Shown piece by piece: positions 1 to 8,823 of a DNA stretch of 64,000 nucleotides (position 1 is the stretch's first letter; every line of letters begins with the position of its first letter). The translations under genes were made by a program, and so were the position numbers. The notes under the pieces were generated by a model. It worked only from the letters and a program-made list of their open reading frames with translations. It did no database searches and was not told the DNA's origin. Origin of the DNA: Treponema porcinum (GTDB lineage Bacteria > Spirochaetota > Spirochaetia > Treponematales > Treponemataceae); the NCBI RefSeq assembly GCF_900167145.1, contig NZ_FUWG01000004.1, positions 109,867 through 173,866 of the forward strand, written 5' to 3'.

Positions 1-1046
1 AGCAGGTTGAAGAACTTGAAGAACTGAAAGACAATAATATGCTTGCCATTCAGACGACAGATAATTTTGTCCTGCACTTTTCGAGAATCCTGCGAATTCT
101 GTGGCAGAACCAGCAGTTTCTGTTTAACCGTGGAATGCAGGACATCATCGGCGGACAGGAAGGCGGAACGTTCGTATGCGGCAATGACCCGATGGACATC
201 CGTTTCTACGCAAATTTTCTTGTAAGCTACCTGTATAACACAAACCGCATTTCACCGGATGACCGCTACAAGCTTCAGATGACTTTCAATGAACTTCTGA
301 CAAATGCAGTTGAACACGGAAATCTTGGAATTACATATCAGGATAAAACAGACTGGATGATGCAGGGCGGCGATATGCTTTCGCTCATTGCAGAAAGAGC
401 AAAAAAACCGGAATATGCAGACAGAAAAATACGGATTACCTACACCATCGGCGCAGATACGTCCATTTTTACGATAAAGGATGACGGCGACGGCTTTGAC
501 TGGCAGAAAATTACGCAGAACAGGGCGGAAGATGATGAATGTCACGGGCGGGGAATATCGCTCAGCCGGGAAATGGTAAAAACCCTTACATACAACGACA
601 AGGGAAACGAAGTAACATTTACAATTCAGAATATGAAGAACACGGCAAACACAATTCCGGGAATTATGAATAATTTTGCCACCATAGAATACACAGACAA
701 GCAGCTTGTCTGCAGGGAAGGCGAAATGTCGAACGACCTGTTCTTCATTCTTTCCGGACGTTTTGCCGTCTACTCGAACAATAAGCTGACAACAGTCCTT
801 ACTCCGAACGACCTGTTTATTGGGGAAATGGCTTTTCTTCTGAATGACAGAAGAACGGCAACCGTTCTTGCAGTAGGAAAATGCCGCCTTATCAAAATTC
901 CAAAGGCTGACTTTTTAGGGCTTATCAGAAAAAATCCGCATTACGGAATATTTTTAAGCAAAATGCTTGCAAAAAGACTTGTAAAACAGACAAAGAATAC
1001 GCTGGAATTAAAAAAGCAGATAAAAATACAAACTCAGGCAGACTAA
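1..1046 (+). CDS. HATPase (RsbW-like) plus cyclic-nucleotide-binding domain protein, 5' end outside window
   Basis: The reading frame is open to the window edge (codons from base 3 read Q-V-E-E-L-E-E-L-K before the first Met at 39), so this is the C-terminal part of a larger protein, probably preceded by a coiled coil. From the Met at 39, residues ~55-205 form a GHKL/anti-sigma-type ATPase: N box around 'FNELLTNAVEHGN', G1 box 'DDGDGFDW', G2 'GRGISLS'. Residues ~215-330 form a CRP-type cyclic-nucleotide-binding fold with the 'GEMAFLLNDRRTATV' phosphate-binding cassette. No DNA-binding helix follows, so it is more likely a signalling protein than a transcription factor. Whether it binds cNMP or acts as a partner-switch kinase is inference. 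It converges on ilvD across a shared terminator. Confidence 0.75.
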   Translation, partial: QVEELEELKDNNMLAIQTTDNFVLHFSRILRILWQNQQFLFNRGMQDIIGGQEGGTFVCGNDPMDIRFYANFLVSYLYNTNRISPDDRYKLQMTFNELLTNAVEHGNLGITYQDKTDWMMQGGDMLSLIAERAKKPEYADRKIRITYTIGADTSIFTIKDDGDGFDWQKITQNRAEDDECHGRGISLSREMVKTLTYNDKGNEVTFTIQNMKNTANTIPGIMNNFATIEYTDKQLVCREGEMSNDLFFILSGRFAVYSNNKLTTVLTPNDLFIGEMAFLLNDRRTATVLAVGKCRLIKIPKADFLGLIRKNPHYGIFLSKMLAKRLVKQTKNTLELKKQIKIQTQAD

Positions 1047-1087
1047 TTAACCCCTCTGCACGAATAAAAATTATGAAATCCGTAAAA

Positions 1088-1150
1088 CAAAAAGGCTGCC
1101 GTTTTATGCACACTGTACAAAACACAGAACGCATAGACGGCAGCCTTTTT
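1088..1150. terminator. Bidirectional rho-independent terminator
   Basis: AAAAAGGCTGCCG at 1088 pairs with CGGCAGCCTTTTTTT at about 1138-1152. There are A/T runs on both sides. It lies between two convergent genes. Confidence 0.8.
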
Positions 1151-1180
1151 TTCCGCAGCAATTAAAAAGCCGCTTCTCTT

Positions 1181-2866
1181 CTACTGCAATATCGCACCTT
1201 TATCGGCAGAACTTACCAATTTTGCGTATCGCGCAAGATAGCCGGTCTTTACCTTAGGCTCAGGGGCTTTCCATTCTGCGCGGCGTTTTGCAAGTTCTTC
1301 GTCGCTTACTTTAAGAGTGATTTTGTAGCTGTTTATGTCAAGCTCAATCAAATCGCCTTCCTTTACAAGGGCAATCGGTCCTCCTACGGCAGCTTCCGGC
1401 GAACAGTGTCCTAATGACGCGCCACGTGTCGCTCCGGAAAAACGTCCGTCAGTAATAAGCGCAACATGCTTATCAAGTCCCTGTCCTGCAAGTGCGGCAG
1501 TTACGGCAAGCATTTCGCGCATTCCAGGTCCGCCTTTTGGACCTTCGTAGCGGATTACAACAACGTCGCCTGCCTTTATCTGCGATTTCTGCACAGCTTC
1601 CATTGCCTCGCTTTCGTCATTAAAAACGCGCGCAGGACCAGTATGCTTCATAAGTTCAGGCGCACAGGCAGACCGCTTTACGACAGTTCCGTCAGGCGCA
1701 AGATTTCCGAACAGAATTGCAATTCCGCCGTTATCAGAATACGGATTTTCAATCGGGCGCAGGATTTCAGGATTGCGGTTTACAACACCCTTAATGTTTT
1801 CCGCGATTGTTTTTCCAGTCGCAGTAATCAGGCTTGTATTTATAAGATTTTTCTTTGCAAGCTCTGCAAGAACAGCCTGAACGCCGCCGGCATCGTCAAG
1901 TTCGCACATAAAAGTATGACCGGCAGGTGCAAGGTGGCACAAATTCGGCGTCCTGTTAGAAATTTCGTTCACCTCGTGCAGGTCTATTGAAATTCCGGCT
2001 TCATGTGCAATAGCAGGAACGTGAAGCATTGTGTTGGAAGAACAGCCGAGCGCCATATCAGCAGCAAGAGCATTGCGGAAATTTTCCGCCGTCATCATCT
2101 GGCGCGCGGTAATTCCCTTGTTGTACAGTTCCATAACCTGCATACCAGCGTGCTTTGCAAGCGCAATGCGGCGTCCTGTAGTAGCAGGAATAGTACCGTT
2201 ACCCGGAAGACCAAGTCCGAGAACCTCTGTAAGACAGTTCATTGAATTTGCAGTGAACATACCGGAACACGCACCGCAGCCAGGGCAGGCAGAATGTTCC
2301 ATTTCCTTAAGCTGAACTTCGTTTATTTTTCCAACGGCAAGTCCGCCTACTGCCTCAAACATATCTGTCAAAGAAAGATTTTTTCCTGAATATGGATTAG
2401 TCGCATCGTTTCCCGGAAGATGACCAGGCATCATAGGTCCGCCGGAACAGAAAACAGTCGGCAAATCAAGGCGTGCTGCTGCCATCAGCATACCAGGAAC
2501 GATTTTATCGCAGTTAGGAATCATAACAAGCGCATCGAACTGGTGCGCCTTTGCCATACACTCAACACTATCTGCAATAAGTTCGCGCGTAACAAGGCTG
2601 TACTTCATTCCCTCGTGACCCATTGCAATACCGTCGCACACGCCGATTGCAGGAAATTCAACAGGAGTTCCGCCGGCCATTCGTATTCCGGCTTTTACAG
2701 CTTCCGCAATGCGGTCAAGTTCAATATGTCCCGGTATAATTTCATTTTTAGCACAGCAGACGCCTACAAGCGGCTTTTCCAATTCTTCATCTGTATAGCC
2801 CATTGCATAGAACAGCGAACGGTGAGGAGCGCGTGCTGTTCCCTTTTTTGCATTATCACTTTTCAT
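1181..2866 (-). CDS. ilvD: Dihydroxy-acid dehydratase
   Basis: Converts 2,3-dihydroxy-isovalerate and 2,3-dihydroxy-3-methylvalerate to the keto acids that precede valine and isoleucine; a cytoplasmic Fe-S enzyme. The 561 residues match the family length. Visible hallmarks are 'CDKIVPGM' (cluster cysteine), '[18 protein letters not shown]' (cluster and active-site region) and 'GRFSGATRG' near the C-terminus. The start has an AGAGG Shine-Dalgarno 9 nt upstream. It is transcribed alone from a good sigma-70-type promoter at 2901-2929. ilvB and cimA lie in the same window but in separate transcription units. Confidence 0.97.
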   Translation of the reverse strand: MKSDNAKKGTARAPHRSLFYAMGYTDEELEKPLVGVCCAKNEIIPGHIELDRIAEAVKAGIRMAGGTPVEFPAIGVCDGIAMGHEGMKYSLVTRELIADSVECMAKAHQFDALVMIPNCDKIVPGMLMAAARLDLPTVFCSGGPMMPGHLPGNDATNPYSGKNLSLTDMFEAVGGLAVGKINEVQLKEMEHSACPGCGACSGMFTANSMNCLTEVLGLGLPGNGTIPATTGRRIALAKHAGMQVMELYNKGITARQMMTAENFRNALAADMALGCSSNTMLHVPAIAHEAGISIDLHEVNEISNRTPNLCHLAPAGHTFMCELDDAGGVQAVLAELAKKNLINTSLITATGKTIAENIKGVVNRNPEILRPIENPYSDNGGIAILFGNLAPDGTVVKRSACAPELMKHTGPARVFNDESEAMEAVQKSQIKAGDVVVIRYEGPKGGPGMREMLAVTAALAGQGLDKHVALITDGRFSGATRGASLGHCSPEAAVGGPIALVKEGDLIELDINSYKITLKVSDEELAKRRAEWKAPEPKVKTGYLARYAKLVSSADKGAILQ

Positions 2867-2900
2867 TACAAAAAACCTCTGTTTCTATATAAATACCGAC

Positions 2901-2929
2901 ATTTTATAATTCCACATTCCGATAGTCAA
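2901..2929 (-). promoter_or_regulatory. ilvD promoter
   Basis: Minus-strand TTGACT, 17-nt spacer, TAAAAT, about 35 nt before the ilvD start codon. Confidence 0.65.
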
Positions 2930-2970
2930 GGAGCAGACACAGGACAGTTTCCGGCGCTGAAACACACAGA

Positions 2971-4692
2971 CTACGAAAGAATGTCCTGTACAAGTAGCTT
3001 GAGCGTTCCGGAAGAAGGATTACGCGCGTTTTCTCCCTGCTTCAGAAGTTCGTCCTTTTCAAGGCGTATTCCTACGCAGGATGCGAATTCCACAGTCCTG
3101 TCCGAAAGGGTGGAAAGCGTAGAAGCAGCACAGGCAACAACGCAGTCTTTATTTTTTATGTATGCTTCAAATTCTGCACGGAATACCGTATTTTCAATAT
3201 CTACGTTATAGAAATAGAAAATGCTCGTATACTTGTGGATTTCTGCAAGACGGTTGCAGCAGTTTACAAGGCGCGGCGAAAAATCCTTTCCGATACTCGT
3301 ATCTGCAAGATTTTCCGCAAACACGTACAATATTTTCTCTTCGCCGGAATCATGGGAAACAACCTGCTGCTTTACCTTTTCTGACTCGAACACAAGATTG
3401 TTCATAGCCGTTTTTTCGTCCGAAATTCGGGCAACGCCCTGCTGAGTCTGAACAGGAGTTTCCGAAGGTTCGTCTTCTGACAGAACGGAAATCTCCATAT
3501 CAGAATCAACACCTGTATTTTCCTTTATAATATCAGCAACCTGTTCCTGCATAGACGGAGCTGACTGCTGACATTCATAACATTCAGCCGGTTCGTTTTC
3601 TGCACTTACGGCATCAACTGCTGTAGTTTCACACAAAGGAGAAGCGGACTCGTTCTCCGGTTCAAGAACTTCCCCTTCGCCTGTACATTCATCCGCAGAC
3701 GGCTCTTCAGCCGGTTCATCTTCTGCCTGCACATTCTGCGTTTCTCCGCCTGAAGCATTAAGACAGCAGGCTTCAATTTCCTCTTCCGAGGCAGCAGGAA
3801 TATCCATAATTGAAAATTCACCGTCGTCAAACTGATTTCCCTGCCCCATAATCTCTGCAAGCCTGGCATCAACATCAGAAGTTTCAGAACCGGCGGAATT
3901 TTCAGTTCCCTCCGCACCCTCTGCATCAGCCTCATCGTCATCTTCAAACGTAATTATAGACGGATTATCAGAACTGTCAGACTCGTTCACGAACGGAACT
4001 TCATTCTGAATTTTTGCAGGCACTTCAAAAACAAGAGTTTCCGTGCCGTCATCATTTTTTCTGAAAAGCTGTATTCCTTCTTCATCTGTGCGGAAAAGGG
4101 CGCTCTCCTCAGAAATACGGATACGGCTCAAAACAGGGCAGTCTGCTATTGCATCAGCGGCAATTTCCTTAAGGGATGCCGGAAGAACAAGCGTTGCAAG
4201 GGAAGAACATCCTGCAATCGCACCGGAACAGATTTTTTCCACAGAATCAGGAATGACAAGGGAACGAATCGAAGTACAGCAGTCAAAAACTCCTTCAGGA
4301 AGCGTTTTTATCCCGACCCTAAACGGAATTTCCTCAAGCGACGTACATTCTGCAAAAAGACCTTCTGAAAAATCGTCAATTTCATACGGCATTTCAATCT
4401 TTTTTAATGACTTACAGCCGCAGAACATATACGGCGAAAGCGTCCTTAGATTTTTAGAAAGCTTAACCGACTCCAATTCAGTTGAATTGCAGAACAGATT
4501 TGCGCCTGCCGAAACAACAGAATCCGGCAGGGATATATTTTTTACAGAACAGCACGAAAACGCTTCTTCTTCAATCCGCTCCGCACCGTTCGGAACAATT
4601 CCTGTAAATTCATCAGATGCGCTGTCAATTCCAAGCACGCATTTCAAATCCGCAGAGTACAATAATCCATATTTTTTTACAATTTCTTCCAT
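2971..4692 (-). CDS. BspA-like leucine-rich-repeat protein with acidic middle and novel C-terminal domain
   Basis: From Met at 4692 it has 573 residues. The frame stays open upstream to 4887, but that stretch overlaps the pseudouridine synthase gene and has no LRR character, so I chose 'MEEIVKKYGLLYS'. Residues ~20-205 hold LRR_5/BspA-type repeats (pattern 'L-P-x-S-V-x-x-I..F..C.x-L' such as 'SLVIPDSVEKICSGAIAGC'). Residues ~230-430 are a very acidic, Glu/Asp/Ser-rich low-complexity stretch. A folded C-terminal domain of ~120 residues follows ('EEKILYVFAENLADT', 'YFYNVDIENTVFRAEFEAY'), which I do not recognise. No signal peptide is visible, unlike secreted BspA adhesins, so a cytoplasmic role is possible. 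Function unknown. Confidence 0.75.
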   Translation of the reverse strand: MEEIVKKYGLLYSADLKCVLGIDSASDEFTGIVPNGAERIEEEAFSCCSVKNISLPDSVVSAGANLFCNSTELESVKLSKNLRTLSPYMFCGCKSLKKIEMPYEIDDFSEGLFAECTSLEEIPFRVGIKTLPEGVFDCCTSIRSLVIPDSVEKICSGAIAGCSSLATLVLPASLKEIAADAIADCPVLSRIRISEESALFRTDEEGIQLFRKNDDGTETLVFEVPAKIQNEVPFVNESDSSDNPSIITFEDDDEADAEGAEGTENSAGSETSDVDARLAEIMGQGNQFDDGEFSIMDIPAASEEEIEACCLNASGGETQNVQAEDEPAEEPSADECTGEGEVLEPENESASPLCETTAVDAVSAENEPAECYECQQSAPSMQEQVADIIKENTGVDSDMEISVLSEDEPSETPVQTQQGVARISDEKTAMNNLVFESEKVKQQVVSHDSGEEKILYVFAENLADTSIGKDFSPRLVNCCNRLAEIHKYTSIFYFYNVDIENTVFRAEFEAYIKNKDCVVACAASTLSTLSDRTVEFASCVGIRLEKDELLKQGENARNPSSGTLKLLVQDILS

Positions 4693-4753
4693 ACAGTCTA
4701 TTTTATTCCCAAAACCGTCTATTCGCAAGAAAGATTTTATATAAATATGATGA

Positions 4754-5509
4754 TTAAAAATCTGAAAAAAGACGCAGTTCTTCCGAAGAAAAAGCGCGGC
4801 ATTCTCCTTCAGGGAGGTCAGGCGGAAGGCTGAACGAACCGACTGAAACACGGCAAAGCTGTTCCACCGGATTTCCGCAGGCAGCAAACATACGGCGAAC
4901 CTGATGAAATTTTCCCTCCGTTACAGTAAGGGTGCAGCAGCGTCTGCCGCTAAAAGAAAGGGATGCAGGCTTTGCGGTAAAACCGGGGGATTTTTTTTCA
5001 GGAGGAAGCGTAATTCCACCGGCAAAGCAGCGGATATATTCGTTCTGCGCCGCCTGCGGAATGTCATTAGAAAGCACGGCATTATACGTTTTTGAAATAT
5101 GCGAGTCAGGGCTTGCAAGCGCATTAGAAAAACGCCCGTTCGTTGTAAGAATGATAAGTCCTGTGGTGTCAGCGTCAAGGCGGCCGGCTGTATGAAGATG
5201 CGCAAAAAGCAGATGCGCACGGATTTCAGACGGAAGAATATCGTAAATAAGCTTATGACGCCCCGGCTGCCGCGTACAGACGACGCCCTTAGGCTTATTC
5301 ATATACAAATACAAATGGCTTGTTTTTGGAAGAGGAATTCCGTTCACTGTAATGTCATCGCGTTCCGAATCAGCATAGACGGCGCGCAAAAGAACACGAA
5401 AGCCGTTTACGCAGACATTATTGTTTTTCAGGAATGTCTGCGCGCTCCTCAGGGAACAACAGCCGCCGCGAACCAGAATATGGTCAACAGGTTCAGAAAA
5501 TACGTTCAC
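4754..5509 (-). CDS. RsuA/RluB-family pseudouridine synthase
   Basis: Isomerises a specific uridine in rRNA to pseudouridine. The N-terminal ~60 residues are an S4 RNA-binding domain ('FLKNNNVCVNGFRVLLRAVY'), followed by the synthase core with catalytic Asp in 'GRLDADTTGLIIL' and the closing motif 'GKFHQVRRMF'. The 251 residues are normal for RsuA/RluB/RluF. The start is GTG at 5509, 18 nt after the cimA stop, so it is probably co-transcribed with cimA. The exact target (16S or 23S) cannot be told. Confidence 0.88.
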   Translation of the reverse strand: MNVFSEPVDHILVRGGCCSLRSAQTFLKNNNVCVNGFRVLLRAVYADSERDDITVNGIPLPKTSHLYLYMNKPKGVVCTRQPGRHKLIYDILPSEIRAHLLFAHLHTAGRLDADTTGLIILTTNGRFSNALASPDSHISKTYNAVLSNDIPQAAQNEYIRCFAGGITLPPEKKSPGFTAKPASLSFSGRRCCTLTVTEGKFHQVRRMFAACGNPVEQLCRVSVGSFSLPPDLPEGECRAFSSEELRLFSDF

Positions 5510-5527
5510 CTTGAAAAAACGCCGCCT

Positions 5528-7126
5528 TTAGTTACGAAGCAAATGCTTCTCTATGTCCTTAATCAGCTTATATTCAAAGGAATCGCAAAGCGCAAGCCAG
5601 GACGCTTCCATAATATCGCTTGAAACGCCAACTGTCGTCCAGGTACGGTTTCCGTCAGTACTCTCAATAAGAACGCGAACGCAGCTGTCCGTTCCGGACG
5701 TTCCCTCAAGAACGCGAACTTTATAGTCAATCAGCTTAATCTGTGAAACAGCCGGATAGAAGCGGCAGAGCGCCTTTCTGAGTGCAATGTCAAGCGCGTT
5801 TACAGGACCGTCGCCCTCACCTGCCGTTACTTCAATCTGTCCGTCAACTTCAAGCTTTATCTGGGCGCAGGCACACACGCCTTCTTCAGGACGCGGATTT
5901 ACGCCGTTTGTCTGATAATAATGCAGCTTAAAGAACGGCTGGTATCGTCCTATCATCTTGCGTGCAAGAAGCTCGAAACTGCCGTCCGCACCCTCAAACT
6001 GATAGCCTTCAAATTCAAGCTGCTTTATTTTTGCCATAATCTCTGCAACTACAGGACTTGTTTTTTCTATAGACGGATCGATTTTCTGAAGTTTTTCGAT
6101 AACAGTAGCGCGACCGGCAACCTCGCTCATAAGGAATACGCGCGCATTGCCAACTGCTTCAGGCGAAACGTGCTCATAGGCAGACGGATTTTTAAGCACT
6201 GCATCAATATGCATTCCTGCCTTATGACTGAACGCGCACGAACCGACATATGGAAGCTGAGGATTTAAGGCGATGTTTGCAATTTCTGCAATGCGTTTTG
6301 CAATCGGCGTAAGTTCCGCCATTTTTTCTTCTGCAATGCACGGATAGCCCATTTTAAGCTGTAAATCCGGGATAATGCAGCTCAAATTGGCATTTCCAGT
6401 CCGTTCGCCAAAGCCAAGGAATACTCCCTGAACATGGCGCGCACCGGCTTCAACTGCAACAAGAGAATTTGCAACGGCAAGTCCGGAATCATTGTGAGTA
6501 TGAATTCCGACAGTCGCGCGTCCGGCAAACTGTTTTGATACTGCGCTTACAATTTTTTCGCAGTCCTTTATCATACAGCCGCCTTTTGTTTCGCACAGGG
6601 AAAGGACTTTTGCTCCGCCCTCAACGGCAGCCTCAAGAGTTTTCATCGCGTATTCGCTGTCGTTAAGATATCCTGTAAAGAAATGCTCTGCATCGTAGAT
6701 AACGTTCCGTCCGTTTGCGCACAAATAAGCGCACGTATCGCGAATCATTGCAAGATTTTCAGAAAGCGTTGTCTTTATAATATCCGTAACCTGAAAAGTC
6801 CAGGATTTTCCGAAAATAACAACCCATTCGGTGCCTGCGGCAAGAAGGCTCTGAAGATTTGCGTCCTCCGGGCATTTTATGTCCTTGCGGCGCGTAGAAC
6901 CGAATGCACAAAGTTTTGAATGTTTCAGCGGAACTTTTTTCATCTCCTGAAAAAATTCCATATCCTTAGGATTGCTTCCAGGATTTCCGGCTTCAATATA
7001 AGTTACACCGATATCATCAAGCGCCTGACAAATATGAATTTTATCCTGAACTGAAAAACTGATACCCTCGCCCTGAGCGCCGTCACGCAGTGTAGAATCC
7101 AAGATTTCAACATTCATATCCGTCAT
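5528..7126 (-). CDS. cimA: (R)-citramalate synthase
   Basis: Condenses pyruvate and acetyl-CoA to citramalate, the threonine-independent entry to isoleucine. The N-terminal HMGL-like TIM barrel shows 'STLRDGAQGEGISFS' and metal-binding 'GIHTHNDSGLAVANS'. The C-terminal ~130 residues are a LeuA-type allosteric dimerisation domain ('CVRVLIESTDGNRTWTTVG'). The 532 residues and sequence style fit CimA type 2 rather than LeuA (2-isopropylmalate synthase), the main alternative. The Shine-Dalgarno GGGAG lies 8 nt before ATG and is at the end of the palindromic element at 7137-7183. An RsuA-type gene follows. Confidence 0.92.
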   Translation of the reverse strand: MTDMNVEILDSTLRDGAQGEGISFSVQDKIHICQALDDIGVTYIEAGNPGSNPKDMEFFQEMKKVPLKHSKLCAFGSTRRKDIKCPEDANLQSLLAAGTEWVVIFGKSWTFQVTDIIKTTLSENLAMIRDTCAYLCANGRNVIYDAEHFFTGYLNDSEYAMKTLEAAVEGGAKVLSLCETKGGCMIKDCEKIVSAVSKQFAGRATVGIHTHNDSGLAVANSLVAVEAGARHVQGVFLGFGERTGNANLSCIIPDLQLKMGYPCIAEEKMAELTPIAKRIAEIANIALNPQLPYVGSCAFSHKAGMHIDAVLKNPSAYEHVSPEAVGNARVFLMSEVAGRATVIEKLQKIDPSIEKTSPVVAEIMAKIKQLEFEGYQFEGADGSFELLARKMIGRYQPFFKLHYYQTNGVNPRPEEGVCACAQIKLEVDGQIEVTAGEGDGPVNALDIALRKALCRFYPAVSQIKLIDYKVRVLEGTSGTDSCVRVLIESTDGNRTWTTVGVSSDIMEASWLALCDSFEYKLIKDIEKHLLRN

Positions 7127-7136
7127 AATAATCTCC

Positions 7137-7183
7137 CATAAAAAGTCAAGAAGATTGTTTCAACAATCGATTGACTTTTTATG
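7137..7183. repeat. Palindromic interspersed element, copy 1
   Basis: CATAAAAAGTCAA (7137-7149) and TTGACTTTTTATG (7171-7183) are perfect inverted repeats enclosing the smaller palindrome GATTGTT-TC-AACAATC. A near-identical copy is at 57240-57282. Both end exactly at the GGGAG used as Shine-Dalgarno by the next gene. Confidence 0.8.
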
Positions 7184-7514
7184 CCGCTTCGCAATGAAAT
7201 GAGAAGCGGCAGTTGATAAGGAAGTTCGCAACGCGAACTTGTGAATACGTCGAGTCAAGGCACGCTGTCGCTTAAAGCCTTGACTTCTCCGTTTTTAAGG
7301 TTTGTATTAAACCTTAAATAAAAACTTTGACGCTATTTCAGGCAAAGTTTTTATTACACCTCCTGATAAAAAGCCTGCAAGAAAATTCAGCAGATAAAGC
7401 TGCATCTTTCTGCGACTTTTAGCGTGGTGTATATTTTTACGAATACTACTGTTTTTCAGTATATTTTTCAATATAAAGCAGACTTATCTGCCGCGCGAAT
7501 GGCTTGCAGCAAAA
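7184..7514. other. Gene-free stretch with nested palindromes
   Basis: Contains further inverted repeats: GCCGCTTC...GAAGCGGC (7183-7210), GTTCGCAACGCGAAC (7223-7237), GTCAAGGC...GCCTTGAC (7254-7283, relative at 52172-52211), AAGGTTT...AAACCTT (7297-7316) and AAAACTTTG...CAAAGTTTT (7321-7351). No coding potential is seen. Confidence 0.6.
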
Positions 7515-8726
7515 CTATCTGCTTATCTGCATATCAGCCCTGCCCAGTTCCTGCTCGACTGATGCACCGTCCCAGATGCGTGCAGAAGCGCTGTTCATCA
7601 CAGTCCAGTATTGTCCCATTTCAGGAACAGACGGCATAGGGAACGCGTACTCAAGCTGCTTGAGGAATCCTGCAATATACTGACTGTTTACGTTCGTATT
7701 TATTGAAGGCATTGCGCCTGTCAGCCTGAAACGAAGCTGCTGCATTTCCGGACTGATAAGGAATTTTGCAAAATCCGCCGCCTCTTTCGGGTATTCAGAA
7801 AAGGCGCTTACAAAAACGGCGCGCGTTCCGCTGAATGAAGCGGCAGGAACAGACTCGCCCGGAAGCGAAGGAAGCGCCGCAACTCCGAACTGTACGCCCG
7901 CTTCAGAAAAATTCTTTATGTTCCACGGACCTGTTATGTGGAGCGCCGCATTTCCAGACTGAAAAGCAGCATCCGCCGTCGCAGTACTCATCTCTGATGA
8001 CGGAAGCGAAACGGCAGAATGAAGCGACTGAAAGAATTTCATACCGCGGACTGCATCGGGCGTATTAAGGTTTGAACGGGAAGTTTCCGTTCCGAACTGT
8101 CCGAACAGGCGGTTACCGTTTGCTGTAGTAAAAATGAACGTATAGTACGCATTTGCAACGTCCATTACAAACCCCTGCTTTCCAGGATGATGCGCATTAA
8201 AGTTTTTTACGAATGCGGCAAGTTCTTCCCAGGAAGAAGGCACTTCGTTTTCAGAAATAAGAGCTTTGTTGTAGAAAAGCGCATACGTTTCTGCGCTTAC
8301 AGGATATCCGTAAAGAGTTCCGTTATACGTGAGCGCGCGCGAGCATGAACCTAGAACCTGCTTCTTGATTTCTTCAGGATCTTCAGACGGAAGAATAAAG
8401 CCGCCGCCAACAAGAACGCCAAGATTATCGTGCGCACCGGTAAACAAATCAGGTCCTACACCTTTCGGCGCATCTTCCTGAAACTGCGCAACAGCTACAT
8501 TCGGCTCAACGTTCACAAAATCAACTTCAATATCAGGGTGCATTTCAGTATATTTTTCCGCAGCCTGTTTTATGAACACATCAGGTCCGTCAAGCGATTC
8601 CCAGACAGTAAGCGCAATCTGCTTCTTGCTGAACCGTCTTGGAACGGAACTTTCGTTTCTGCGGCAGCCGTAAAAAAGAACCAGCGCAGCCCCTAAAACC
8701 ACTACAGCATATTTTCTAATTTTCAT
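7515..8726 (-). CDS. Extracellular solute-binding lipoprotein, family 1 (sugar type)
   Basis: Substrate-binding protein of an ABC importer. Start chosen at the second of two adjacent ATGs (8726) because GGGGG lies 5 nt upstream; it yields 403 residues. The N-terminus 'MKIRKYAVVVLGAALVLFYGC' is a lipoprotein signal with Cys at the end. The mature part begins with 'LTVWESLDGPDVFIKQAAEKY', typical of maltose/glycerol-3-phosphate-type binding proteins, with 'GTLYGYPVSAETYALFYNK' in the hinge region. No permease or ATPase genes are adjacent. It lies 97 nt after the chemoreceptor gene in the same direction, so it may feed a ligand signal to that receptor (inference). Confidence 0.85.
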   Translation of the reverse strand: MKIRKYAVVVLGAALVLFYGCRRNESSVPRRFSKKQIALTVWESLDGPDVFIKQAAEKYTEMHPDIEVDFVNVEPNVAVAQFQEDAPKGVGPDLFTGAHDNLGVLVGGGFILPSEDPEEIKKQVLGSCSRALTYNGTLYGYPVSAETYALFYNKALISENEVPSSWEELAAFVKNFNAHHPGKQGFVMDVANAYYTFIFTTANGNRLFGQFGTETSRSNLNTPDAVRGMKFFQSLHSAVSLPSSEMSTATADAAFQSGNAALHITGPWNIKNFSEAGVQFGVAALPSLPGESVPAASFSGTRAVFVSAFSEYPKEAADFAKFLISPEMQQLRFRLTGAMPSINTNVNSQYIAGFLKQLEYAFPMPSVPEMGQYWTVMNSASARIWDGASVEQELGRADMQISR

Positions 8727-8823
8727 CATATCCCCCAAAACACAATCCGCAAACACTGTTTGCATCGCAAACAGCAAGCGCAACTGAAACCAGTAACGGT
8801 ACAAGATAAACCAGTGTTGCGCC

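Noticed and set aside
2420..3211. A 263-codon plus-strand frame
   Set aside because: Runs antisense through ilvD and the LRR gene end; composition rich in Cys, His, Arg as expected of a shadow.
3606..3947. A 113-codon minus-strand frame rich in Met, Leu and Lys
   Set aside because: Alternate frame of the acidic linker of the LRR gene; an artefact of GAA/GAT-rich codons.
4043..4744. A 233-codon plus-strand frame
   Set aside because: Antisense to the LRR repeats, which give long open shadows; no ribosome site.
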